Shown piece after piece: positions 52,219 to 60,257 of a DNA stretch of 64,000 bases. Origin of the DNA: Pseudomonadota bacterium (GTDB taxonomy: Bacteria; Myxococcota_A; UBA796; GCA-2862545); the NCBI GenBank assembly GCA_947505245.1, contig CANNIZ010000018.1, forward strand, positions 1-64,000, written 5' to 3'. The position numbers and the translations under genes are program-made. The notes under the pieces are model-generated. The model made no database searches. It was given only the letters and a program-made list of their open reading frames with translations, and had not been told where the DNA came from. The number at the start of each line of letters is the position of its first letter. The first letter of the stretch is position 1.

Positions 52219-53813
52219 GTGACCAACAGCTCGCGGAGCGTCTTCACCTTGAGCCCCATCTGGTTGAACCGCAATTGCACCTTTCGCGCGTGGCTCGCGT
52301 CGCCCAGGAGCGTCGTCGCCATCGCACCAAAGTCGCCCTTGTGCTGCACGTACAGAGCCGTGAAGTACTGCACCTCGACGTCCACAGCGACCTTGTTCAG
52401 CGTGTCCTGCGGCTGCAGCCGCAGCTTCACCCAGGTGCCATCTTCCGGCGTCGCCGGCCCCTGCGCAGGCGCGTCGTGGAGCAGGTCGCGCACGAGCTTG
52501 GGCCGCACCGCCACCACGTCGCGCCGCCCGCCCGCCTCGAGCGGCAGCACCTCGGACAGCGCGAACAGGACCGCGTTCTCGGCCACCATCGCAAACTCGC
52601 GCAGGTTTCCGGTGAAGTGGTGCTGGCGCAGCAGCCGCATGGTGCGATCCGGGAACGACACGAACAACACGCCCGCGTCGGGCGCAGGCACCGCTCCACC
52701 CGCGACGATCTCGACGCGCCCCTCACCGAGGCCGTTGTGCGCGCGGTAGTCGTCCACAAGGCCGTGAAGGTAGCCGCGCGCGAGCGACTGCCCGAGCGTG
52801 AACGCGAGCAGCGCGTCGAAGTCACCCGCGCGCTCCGACAGCGGCGGCAACACGATCGCCGCGGTGGGGTTCAGCCGCATCAGCAGGTCCGCACGGAACG
52901 TGCCGTCCGCCACGCGCGCCCGCAGATCCTCGTTCGTCGCGACGACGACCTTCACGTCGACGTGCCGCTCCTTCACGTCCCCCAAGCGCGTCACCGTCCC
53001 GTCCTGCAGCACGGTGAGCAGCATCTTCTGCGCGTCCGGCGGCAGGTTGCCGATCTCGTCGAGGAACAACGTGCCGCGATCCGCCGCCTCGAAGGCTCCA
53101 ACGCGGTCCGCAAGCGACCCGGTGTAGGCGCCCTTCGCGCTGCCGAACAGGTGCGCCGCCATCAGGTCCCGCGGCAGCGTCGCGAGGTCGACCGCGACGA
53201 ACGCGCCCTTGCGCTCGCTCTTGTCGTGAACGAAGTGCCTCGCGATCAGGCTCTTGCCGGTGCCCGTAGGCCCGAGCAACACGACCGGGAGCCGCCCGCG
53301 GGCCACCACGGTGAGGCGCTGGCGCACGCGGCGCATCGCGAGCGTCCGCCCCCAGAACACCGGCCCGTCCGACACGTCCGCGCGAAGGGCAGCGCCCACG
53401 CTCTCGAGCTGCGCGCCGAGCGATCGCGCGTCCACGTACTCATCGTCCACGAAGTACGTGAACTCTTCGTCGCCTGCGACCTGTTCGAGCGACACCTCCT
53501 CGCGCGTCGTCGTCAGGATCACCGGCAGATCGGGCCACCGGGCCCGCAGCGCGCGCAGGATGTACAGCCCCTGGGTTCGCTTCAGGCGCTCGATCGCCGC
53601 CGCGTCCAGGCCCGGCTCGAACCCGACGAGCTCCGCGGGCGGGATGTCGAAGTGCACGTCCAACAGCACCAACTCGATGCGTCCGCGCGCCTTCTGCACC
53701 TGATCGGCCGCGTCCGCGAAGCTGCGCGCGGGCCCGCGCCAACGGTGTTGTGGGAGCGCCTGCTGGCAAAGCGCGGTCAACCGGTCCTTGTCGTCGACGA
53801 CGAGGATGTCCAT
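52215..53813 (-). CDS. Sigma54-dependent activator with atypical receiver
   Basis: 532 residues from the ATG at 53811-53813. The receiver (1-140) has MDILVVDDKD and LVLLDVHFD with an insertion after the Asp. The AAA+ domain (about 155-400) has GPTGTGKS (Walker A), FGSAKGAYTGS (the GAFTGA loop, changed to GAYTGS), TLFLDEIGNL (Walker B) and LLMRLN. The C-terminal Fis-type helix-turn-helix reads GAMATTLLGDASHARKVQLR. It activates sigma54 promoters when its receiver is switched. Overlaps both neighbours; probable output of the kinase in this operon. Confidence 0.88.
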   Translation of the reverse strand: MDILVVDDKDRLTALCQQALPQHRWRGPARSFADAADQVQKARGRIELVLLDVHFDIPPAELVGFEPGLDAAAIERLKRTQGLYILRALRARWPDLPVILTTTREEVSLEQVAGDEEFTYFVDDEYVDARSLGAQLESVGAALRADVSDGPVFWGRTLAMRRVRQRLTVVARGRLPVVLLGPTGTGKSLIARHFVHDKSERKGAFVAVDLATLPRDLMAAHLFGSAKGAYTGSLADRVGAFEAADRGTLFLDEIGNLPPDAQKMLLTVLQDGTVTRLGDVKERHVDVKVVVATNEDLRARVADGTFRADLLMRLNPTAAIVLPPLSERAGDFDALLAFTLGQSLARGYLHGLVDDYRAHNGLGEGRVEIVAGGAVPAPDAGVLFVSFPDRTMRLLRQHHFTGNLREFAMVAENAVLFALSEVLPLEAGGRRDVVAVRPKLVRDLLHDAPAQGPATPEDGTWVKLRLQPQDTLNKVAVDVEVQYFTALYVQHKGDFGAMATTLLGDASHARKVQLRFNQMGLKVKTLRELLVT

Positions 53814-54268
53814 CAAACGCCCCTTGCCCGTCGATGCAGGCGCTGGCAGGCCTCGGCCACGGCGGTGGCGCACGCGATCGCGCGCGCGACCTCACGCTCG
53901 TTCGCGGTCGAAAGCGTTGGAGTCAACAATGTGATCTCGACCATGGCCGCGTCGATCGCCGCCACGTCTGGATCGTCCCCGAGGTTGACGGTGGATCCGT
54001 CGAGCAACGCGATCTCTCCGAACAGGGCGGGGCGCAAGAGCGCCCACACCGCGACCGCATCCGAATTTCCATCGGGACCGCGGCGGGTCTGCGCGAGATC
54101 CGCCAACACCGCGGCGCGGCGCTCGTCGAGCGGCGCATCCGGCGCTGTCCAGCGCGTCTGCAGCGCGATGTACTTGCCGAGGTCGTGTTTGCACAGCGCC
54201 GCATGTTCGGCCACGGCGGCGCGGGTGTTCGGGCTCAACGATTCGACGGTTGCCACGTCCTGGAGCAT
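53813..54268 (-). CDS. Short KHDxxK protein, first gene of the signalling operon
   Basis: 151 residues from the ATG at 54266-54268; a GTG five codons in is an alternative. All-helical, with AALCKHDLGKYIALQTRW near the start and REVARAIACATAVAEACQRL near the end. KHDLGK resembles the KHDVLK phosphoacceptor of the kinase two genes down. It has no ATPase domain, so it could be a phosphotransfer or kinase-docking protein (inference). Its stop shares a base with the activator start (TGATG). Confidence 0.6.
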   Translation of the reverse strand: MLQDVATVESLSPNTRAAVAEHAALCKHDLGKYIALQTRWTAPDAPLDERRAAVLADLAQTRRGPDGNSDAVAVWALLRPALFGEIALLDGSTVNLGDDPDVAAIDAAMVEITLLTPTLSTANEREVARAIACATAVAEACQRLHRRARGV

Positions 54269-54331
54269 AGCGCCCGGAGTCCACCCATGGGGCCCGCGAT
54301 CGGGTAGGATGCAAAGCCGCACGAGGGAGAC

Positions 54332-55081
54332 ATGGCGAATCGAACCTTCGCGATTGGCGATATCCACGGGGATCTCGACGCCCTGACCACCCTCCTTGAC
54401 CGCATGCCGGCCATGGACGCTCAGGATACGCTCGTGTTCCTCGGCGACTACGTCGATCGCGGGCCAAAATCGGCGCAGATCATCGCGTTCATCCGCGAGA
54501 CGCTGCCGCTGCGAATCCCCGCCAAGATCGTCACGCTCCGCGGCAACCACGAAGACGCCTGGCTGCGCGTCGTCAACCAGGGGTGGCCGGAGTTCGTGTT
54601 CCCCTCCGGCAACGGCTGCCTGCAATGCCTGCGCAGCTTTTCCGGTGGCGGCACCGAAGGCGGCATGCCGTCGCACGCCGAGCTCGAGAGCATGCTCCGC
54701 GGCAAGTTCTTCCCGCCCGACGTCGTCGAGTGGATGACCGCCCTCCCCTACTTCTACGAAGACGAGCACGCGATCTACGTCCACGCCGGCCTTCCGCGCA
54801 AAGACGGCAAGTGGCAGCACCCCTCCGAAGTCGAAGATCCCATCGTGCTGCTCTGGCTGCGCGCGCGCGAGTTCTTCGTCGACTACCGCGGCAAGCTCGT
54901 GATCTGCGGCCACACCATGACGCGCACGCTCCCGCCCGAGCTCTCGCTGTACACGCCGGACGATCCGTCGGACATGTGGGTCGGCGAGAACGTGTATGCG
55001 ATCGACACGGGCTGCGGGAAAGGCGGCTTCCTAACCGCAATCGAGCTCCCCGAGCTGCTGGTCTACGAGTCCCGGAACTAA
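54332..55081 (+). CDS. Metallophosphoesterase, PrpA/Ser-Thr phosphatase-like
   Basis: 249 residues. Motifs of the PPP-type dimetal centre are all present: GDIHGDL (9-15), GDYVDRG (about 38-44), RGNHE (about 70-74), HAGLP (about 151-155) and ICGHT (about 188-192). Length and spacing fit bacterial PrpA/ApaH-like protein phosphatases. No signal peptide: cytoplasmic. It is divergent from the signalling operon and could reverse Ser/Thr kinase action or cleave dinucleotides. Confidence 0.92.
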   Translation: MANRTFAIGDIHGDLDALTTLLDRMPAMDAQDTLVFLGDYVDRGPKSAQIIAFIRETLPLRIPAKIVTLRGNHEDAWLRVVNQGWPEFVFPSGNGCLQCLRSFSGGGTEGGMPSHAELESMLRGKFFPPDVVEWMTALPYFYEDEHAIYVHAGLPRKDGKWQHPSEVEDPIVLLWLRAREFFVDYRGKLVICGHTMTRTLPPELSLYTPDDPSDMWVGENVYAIDTGCGKGGFLTAIELPELLVYESRN

Positions 55082-55085
55082 GATC

Positions 55086-55238
55086 AGGGGTCAGGAATTG
55101 ATGATTGACGATTTCGTCGCCCGAAATGGTCAAACGCCGCTCTTCCGATGGTGAATTCGAAGGCCCTCTACGCCTGAATCGGCAGAAAGTCGGCGTTCGG
55201 CTTGCCCCGAAATCAGCAATCGTCAATTCCTGACCCCT
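55086..55238. repeat. Small element with 31-bp terminal inverted repeats
   Basis: 55086-55116 and 55208-55238 are inverted copies with 28 of 31 matches, both starting AGGGGTCAGGAATTGA from the outside. The 91-base centre codes for nothing. Such ends resemble palindromic units mobilised by REP-associated tyrosine transposases; it is likely a MITE-like non-autonomous element. It fills most of the gap between the phosphatase and the SRPBCC gene. Confidence 0.75.
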
Positions 55239-55264
55239 AGAGCTGCGAAGATCCCCGAGGAAAA

Positions 55265-55744
55265 ATGAATCTCGACGCCTACAACATCGACCCCAAGCTC
55301 GACCTCGTGCTCGACCGCGTCGTCGACGTCCCGCCCGACCGCGTATGGCGCGCCTGGACGCGGCCCGAACAGGTCGTAAAGTGGTTCACGCCCCCGCCCT
55401 GGAAGACCACCCACTGTGAGATTGATCTTCACCCCGGCGGCAAATTCCTCACCGTGATGGGCCCACCCGACGGCGAGGCCGTCACCAACGTGGGCTGCAT
55501 CCTCGAGGTCGTCCCAAACGAGCGCCTCGTGTGGACCGACGCGATGCTCCCGGGTTTCCGCCCCGCGCCGAGCCCGTTCTTCACGGCCATCCTCCTGCTC
55601 GAAGCACACGGCGCCGGCACGCGCTACGTCGCGATCGCGCGCCACGCCGACGATGCCACCCGCGCAAAACACGAAGAGATGGGCTTCCACCACGGCTGGG
55701 GCATCGCGCTGGACCAGCTCGTCGCCCACGCAAAGTCGCTGTAG
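55265..55744 (+). CDS. SRPBCC/AHSA1-family protein
   Basis: 159 residues. The fold starts [20 protein letters not shown] followed by [13 protein letters not shown] and DLHPGGKF, the pattern of AHSA1 (Activator of Hsp90 ATPase homology 1-like) domains; [12 protein letters not shown] ends it. This family binds small hydrophobic ligands in a helix-grip cavity. Cytoplasmic. It lies just downstream of the inverted-repeat element and 33 bases ahead of the next gene. Confidence 0.9.
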   Translation: MNLDAYNIDPKLDLVLDRVVDVPPDRVWRAWTRPEQVVKWFTPPPWKTTHCEIDLHPGGKFLTVMGPPDGEAVTNVGCILEVVPNERLVWTDAMLPGFRPAPSPFFTAILLLEAHGAGTRYVAIARHADDATRAKHEEMGFHHGWGIALDQLVAHAKSL

Positions 55745-55777
55745 CCCCGGCACAGGACGGCGCTATACTCGCGTCCC

Positions 55778-56566
55778 ATGTCCAAGCGCCTACTTTTTAC
55801 GCTGTTGTTGACGGGCTGCGAACTCCTCGGGGGCCGCACGCGCCACCCGCCGGTGGATGACGACAGCGACGGAAACCCCCTCGACAGCGACGTCGTGGAC
55901 ACAGACACCGGCTTCGTCGGCCCGTGCTCCCCCGAGATGGCCCTCGTGGACGACTCGTTCTGCGTGGACCGCTGGGAAGCCCACACCGAGGAGTTCGACG
56001 GCTCCGCGTGGGTGCCGTCGTCCCCGTTCGCTACGATCGGCCCGCGCGAGGTGCGCGCCGTCTCGAGCGCGGGTGCCACGCCGCAGGGCTACATCAGCGC
56101 GGACGAAGCCGCCGTCGCGTGTGAGGCCGCGGGGAAGCGCCTGTGCTCGTCAGTCGAGTGGCTCGCGTCGTGTCGCAGCCCCGACGGGCGCACCTACCCG
56201 TATGGCAACATCTACGATCCCAACGCCTGCAACGACACATACGAGGGCGGCCACCCCGTCCTCGACTTCTTCAGTCCCGAGACCGACGTGTGGGACACGG
56301 CCCACCTGAACGATCCTGGCATCAACCAGCAGCCGAACACCCTCACCCTCACTGGCCAGAAGGCGGGCTGCGTGTCCGACGCGGGCGTGTACGACCTGCA
56401 CGGCAACGTCCACGAGTGGGTCGAAGACGCGGACGGCACGTTCCGCGGCGGGTTCTACGCCGACGGGGTGATGAACGGTGCCGGCTGCACCTACGTGACC
56501 ACCGCACACTCCTCGAACTACCACGACTACAGCACCGGCTTCCGCTGCTGTTCGGACCCGCAGTGA
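55778..56566 (+). CDS. FGE-sulfatase-domain lipoprotein
   Basis: 262 residues. The signal MSKRLLFTLLLTGC has lipobox LTGC, then an Asp-rich linker (DDDSDGNPLDSDVVDTDTG). The FGE-like domain has FCVDRWEAH, ADEAAVACEAAGKRLCSSVEW, YPYGN, DLHGNVHEWVED and GFRCCSD. These are the core blocks of formylglycine-generating-enzyme-like proteins, but the catalytic Cys pair of true FGE is not evident, so a binding role is likelier. Stop overlaps the next start (GTGA). Lipid-anchored outside the cytoplasm. Confidence 0.83.
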   Translation: MSKRLLFTLLLTGCELLGGRTRHPPVDDDSDGNPLDSDVVDTDTGFVGPCSPEMALVDDSFCVDRWEAHTEEFDGSAWVPSSPFATIGPREVRAVSSAGATPQGYISADEAAVACEAAGKRLCSSVEWLASCRSPDGRTYPYGNIYDPNACNDTYEGGHPVLDFFSPETDVWDTAHLNDPGINQQPNTLTLTGQKAGCVSDAGVYDLHGNVHEWVEDADGTFRGGFYADGVMNGAGCTYVTTAHSSNYHDYSTGFRCCSDPQ

Positions 56567-57279
56567 TCGGGTTCGCGGCCCTCGCGCTCAGCGTCGCCCT
56601 CGCGCGCGAGACGCCCCCGCCCAACGTCGCCGACGTCGATCTCCCGACCGTGTCGAACAACGACTTCCAGTTCGGCGCGGGCGATCGCCTCGGCATCAAG
56701 GTGTACAAGCACCCGGATCTCGACGGCGAGCTCACCGTCGCGCCCGACGGCACCATCACCCTCCCGCTCGTCGGGCGGGTCGCCATCGCCGATCACACCT
56801 ACAACGACGTCGTCACCACGATCGAGACCGGGCTCCGCGCCTACTACTCGGACGCGTCCGTAGCCGTGAACGTCGTCGAGGTCACGAACCGCAAGGTGTA
56901 CATCGTCGGCGAGGTCGCGCAGCCCATGGTGATGCAGATCACCGGCCACCTGCCGATGATCGAGGCCCTCACGCGCTCGGGCGGCATCAACCCCGACGCC
57001 CGCACGAACAACATCCTGCTCATCCGCGGAGGGTTGGACACGCCAGCCCTGTACACGGTCGACGTCGAGAGAATGTTGATGGGGGAGGAAGCCCAGAACG
57101 TCGCGCTACAGCCCGGCGACATCGTCGTCGTGCCCACCAAGACGATCGTGAACGTCGAGCGCTTCTTCCGTCACGTGCAGGGCATCCTCGCGCCGTTTGT
57201 CTCGGCGTCGCAGCTCTACCGCAACGCAAACGTGGGCAGCCCGCAGCCTGTCATCGAAGACACGGGGACGAATCCATAG
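56563..57279 (+). CDS. Polysaccharide export protein, Wza/GfcE-like
   Basis: 238 residues from a GTG overlapping the previous stop. The signal VIGFAALALSVALARE is followed by the export domain (GAGDRLGIKVYKHPDLDGELTVAPDGTITLPLVGRV, about 45-80) and an SLBB-type domain (VYIVGEVAQPMVMQI, MIEALTRSGGI, about 115-200) with LQPGDIVVVPTKT. These are diagnostic of outer-membrane polysaccharide export proteins; members form secretion rings. No Wzc or polymerase gene is next to it. Acts with the sugar transferase that follows. Confidence 0.92.
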   Translation: MIGFAALALSVALARETPPPNVADVDLPTVSNNDFQFGAGDRLGIKVYKHPDLDGELTVAPDGTITLPLVGRVAIADHTYNDVVTTIETGLRAYYSDASVAVNVVEVTNRKVYIVGEVAQPMVMQITGHLPMIEALTRSGGINPDARTNNILLIRGGLDTPALYTVDVERMLMGEEAQNVALQPGDIVVVPTKTIVNVERFFRHVQGILAPFVSASQLYRNANVGSPQPVIEDTGTNP

Positions 57280-57320
57280 CCGCAACCCGGCCCGTCGGAT
57301 GGCTGGTCCTTCTCGGCGAC

Positions 57321-58706
57321 GTGCTCGCGGTCGCGGCGGGCCTCGCCGTCGCGCGGTGGCTGTGGCTGTCGTTCACGGGAACCCCCGCCGACGCCGGCTT
57401 CCCGTACGTCGACCTGCTCGGTCCAAACCGCCACATGGTGCCTGGCCTCCTCGTGCTGCCGATCTGGCTCGCCGCGCTGCGCGTCCAGGGCCTTTACGAG
57501 CCGCTGCGCATGGTGTCGTCGCTGCGCATCGCCGACGGCCTCGTGCGCGCGACGATGTCCGTCCTCGTCGCCGTCGTCCTGGTTCAATACTTCGCGTCGC
57601 ACCGCACGTGGTCGCGCCTGTTGCTCGTGTCGTTCGTCGCTGCCTCGTCGCTGCTGCTGCTCACCTGGCGGCTCGTGTTCTTCCGCCTGCAGTCCGGCAT
57701 CGGAGGGCTGCTCGCGCGCCAGGGCGTGGTGATCATCGGCGTCGGCGAAGACGCCCAGCTCCTCTCCGAGCGCCTCGCCCGCCACGGGGCCCACGCCTAC
57801 GCGGTGCTCGGCCACGTCGCCCCCGCGGCCAGCGAGCCGGCGGTCGTCAAAGGCACCGCGCTCGGCGGCATGGCCGACCTGCGCGCCATCCTCGAGCGAA
57901 CCCCCGTCGGACTCGTCATCCTCGCGTCGCGGCAGGTGTCCCGCGAGGAGGCGATGGACGTCGCCACGTTGTGCGCGCGCCACGGACTGGACGTCCTGCA
58001 GGTGCCGTTCACCTGGGGCATCGCGTCCGCCCGCGTCGAATCCGCCGCCATCGGCGAGCTCGACCTCGTCAAGCTCGGTGGGCTCGGGTACCCACCGGCC
58101 GCAGTCGCCGCAAAACGCGCGGTCGACGTGCTCGCCGTTCTTGCGGGCGGCGCGCTCATCGCCCCGCTCCTGCTCCTCGTGGCCGCGCTGGTAAAGCTCG
58201 ATGGCGGGCCCGTGTTCTACGTGAGCGAGCGCGCCGGCAAAGGTGGAAAGCCGTTCCCGTTCGTGAAGTTCCGCACCATGGTCCCCGACGCGGATCAGCG
58301 CCGCGACACGCTCGTGAACGAGGCCGACGGGCGGCTGTTCAAGCTCACAGACGACCCCCGCATCACACCGATCGGACGCTCGCTGCGCCGCTGGTCGATC
58401 GACGAGCTTCCCCAGATCTGGAATGTGCTGATCGGCGACATGAACCTCGTCGGGCCTCGACCGCTCCCGATGGCCGACCTCGTCGGCATCGAGAACGACC
58501 CCGAGCACCGCTACTGGTTCGAACAGCGCTCGCGCGTCAGCCCCGGAATCACCGGGCTGTGGCAGGTTTCCGGGCGCAGCGAACTCGCGTTCCGGCGCAT
58601 GGTGGAGCTCGACGTGTACTACATCCAGCACTGGAGCCTGCTGCTCGACCTCCAGATCCTCTTGTCCACGTTGCCCGCCGTGCTGCGCGGCCGAGGCGCG
58701 CGTTGA
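57321..58706 (+). CDS. Polyprenyl-phosphate sugar-1-phosphate transferase (WbaP/EpsB-type initiator)
   Basis: 461 residues from GTG. Four N-terminal TM segments, a nucleotide-binding-like middle (VIIGVGEDAQLLSERLARHG), a fifth TM near 285, then the catalytic domain: PVFYVSERAGKGGKPFPFVKFRTM, LRRWSIDELPQIWNVLIGDMNLVGPRPLP and RVSPGITGLWQVSGRS. These are the hallmark motifs of undecaprenyl-phosphate sugar transferases that start exopolysaccharide synthesis. The coding pattern extends about 15 codons upstream without a standard start, so a longer N-terminus cannot be excluded. Stop shares a base with the next ATG. Confidence 0.92.
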   Translation: MLAVAAGLAVARWLWLSFTGTPADAGFPYVDLLGPNRHMVPGLLVLPIWLAALRVQGLYEPLRMVSSLRIADGLVRATMSVLVAVVLVQYFASHRTWSRLLLVSFVAASSLLLLTWRLVFFRLQSGIGGLLARQGVVIIGVGEDAQLLSERLARHGAHAYAVLGHVAPAASEPAVVKGTALGGMADLRAILERTPVGLVILASRQVSREEAMDVATLCARHGLDVLQVPFTWGIASARVESAAIGELDLVKLGGLGYPPAAVAAKRAVDVLAVLAGGALIAPLLLLVAALVKLDGGPVFYVSERAGKGGKPFPFVKFRTMVPDADQRRDTLVNEADGRLFKLTDDPRITPIGRSLRRWSIDELPQIWNVLIGDMNLVGPRPLPMADLVGIENDPEHRYWFEQRSRVSPGITGLWQVSGRSELAFRRMVELDVYYIQHWSLLLDLQILLSTLPAVLRGRGAR

Positions 58707-59461
58707 TGCCCATGACCGCGATCGTCCGCGGGATCCCCTCGTCCTACGCATACGCCACCGTGCGCAGCCCGCTCGGACCCATCGATGTCGCCCTCGCCGG
58801 CGCGCAGCACGCCGCGTACGTCGCGGCCCTCCGGGCGCTTGGCGCCGCAATCCACCCCGTGTCCATCGCGGACGACCTCGCAGACTCCTGCTTCGTGGAA
58901 GACCACGCGGTCGTTTGCGACGACCTCGCGCTCGCGTGCCGCCTCGGCCACCCCGGCCGCCGCGAGGAGTCCGGCCCCGTGCTCGACGCCCTCGGCCAGT
59001 ACCGAACGGTCGAGCGCATGACCGCCGGAAACCTCGACGGCGGCGACGTGCTGCGGGTAGGGCGCACGCTGTTTGTCGGCCGCTCCGCGCGCACCGACGC
59101 AGACGGCGTCAAGGCTCTCGAGCGCGTGTTCGGCCCGCGTGGCTACACGGTCGTCCCCGTCCCCCTCGGCGATCATCTGCACCTCAAGTGCGTCGTCACC
59201 GCCCTCGACGACACCACCGTGCTGCTCGCGGACGGCACCGTCGACCCCGCAGCATTCCACCGGTTCGAGGTCGTTCGCGTCGACGCGCGGGACGCCTACG
59301 CCGCGAATGTCGTCGCGATCGGGCAGAGCGTGCTCGTCGCCGCGGGTTTTCCTCGCGTGGAAGACACCCTCGTTCGGCGCGGTCTCCACGTCGTCCCCGT
59401 CGATCTCTCCGAGCTCCGCAAAGGCGACGGGTCGTGCACCTGCCTTTCCATCCTCGCGTAG
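58706..59461 (+). CDS. Dimethylarginine dimethylaminohydrolase-like (amidinotransferase fold)
   Basis: 251 residues from the ATG at 58706, coupled to the transferase stop (TGATG). Motifs of the DDAH/arginine-deiminase superfamily are DSCFVEDHAVV (acidic pair 65-66), NLDGGDVL, HLHLKC with catalytic His159, and the C-terminal CLS with nucleophile Cys246. DDAH turns methylated arginine into citrulline and methylamines; substrate within the family is inferred. Its presence in an exopolysaccharide cluster is unexpected. Confidence 0.87.
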   Translation: MPMTAIVRGIPSSYAYATVRSPLGPIDVALAGAQHAAYVAALRALGAAIHPVSIADDLADSCFVEDHAVVCDDLALACRLGHPGRREESGPVLDALGQYRTVERMTAGNLDGGDVLRVGRTLFVGRSARTDADGVKALERVFGPRGYTVVPVPLGDHLHLKCVVTALDDTTVLLADGTVDPAAFHRFEVVRVDARDAYAANVVAIGQSVLVAAGFPRVEDTLVRRGLHVVPVDLSELRKGDGSCTCLSILA

Positions 59462-59467
59462 GGGCCC

Positions 59468-60253
59468 CTACTCCTCGTCGTCGACCACGATCCACGGCGG
59501 CGGTCCGTCGCCGTACCGCACCTCGACGAGCGTGAGGCCCTGGGGAGGCGCGGTCTTTCCAGCGAGCGCGCGATCCTTGGCGGCGAGGATCTCCGCGACC
59601 CGGCCCGGCGCGATCCGCCCGGTGCCCACGTTTGCGAGCGTGCCAGCGATGATCCGAACCATGTGCCGCAAGAACCCCTGCCCGCGCACGTCGGCCACGA
59701 TGAGATCGCCCTGCACGGAAACGTCGAGGCTCTCGACCGTGCGCACCGCGTGGGCCGCCGCACACCCGTGCGCCCGAAACGACGAGAAGTCGTGCCGACC
59801 CACCAGGTGCCTCGCACCTTCCGCCATCAATGCGGCGTCCAGGTCGCGCACGTGCCACGATCGCGCCTCGCGCAGCGGGCTTCGCGACGTCCGCGCCAGG
59901 TAGGTGTACCGGTAGTGCTTGCCCCACGACCAATACCGCGCGTGGAACCGGTCTTCGACGACCTGGGCGGACACCACCGAGACGTCGCGCGGCAGGTGGT
60001 AGTTCAGCCCCTCCCGCACCGCGCGTTCCTCGCGCTCGATGGACGTGAGGAACGACCCGACCTGCGCCTCGGCGTGCACGCCCGCGTCCGTGCGCCCCGA
60101 AACCGTGATGTGCGCCTCGTGCCCCCAAAACGCAGCGAGCGCCTCCTCGACGACCCCTTGCACCGTTCGTTGGCCATGCTGGCGCTGCCAGCCCGCAAAG
60201 GCGCCGCCGTCGTATTCGAGGACGAGCTTCCAGCGCACCGCTAGCCGCGCCAC
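59468..60253 (-). CDS. truA: tRNA pseudouridine(38-40) synthase
   Basis: 261 residues, the usual length. Catalytic Asp56 is in GRTDAGVH, preceded by the family start LEYDGGAFAGWQRQ; FRAHGC and GFLRHMVRIIAGTLANVG are the other TruA blocks. It isomerises U38-U40 in tRNA anticodon arms in the cytoplasm. It starts 4 bases after the stop of the fused surface-protein gene and is convergent with the DDAH-like gene. Confidence 0.96.
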   Translation of the reverse strand: MARLAVRWKLVLEYDGGAFAGWQRQHGQRTVQGVVEEALAAFWGHEAHITVSGRTDAGVHAEAQVGSFLTSIEREERAVREGLNYHLPRDVSVVSAQVVEDRFHARYWSWGKHYRYTYLARTSRSPLREARSWHVRDLDAALMAEGARHLVGRHDFSSFRAHGCAAAHAVRTVESLDVSVQGDLIVADVRGQGFLRHMVRIIAGTLANVGTGRIAPGRVAEILAAKDRALAGKTAPPQGLTLVEVRYGDGPPPWIVVDDEE

Positions 60254-60257
60254 AACA

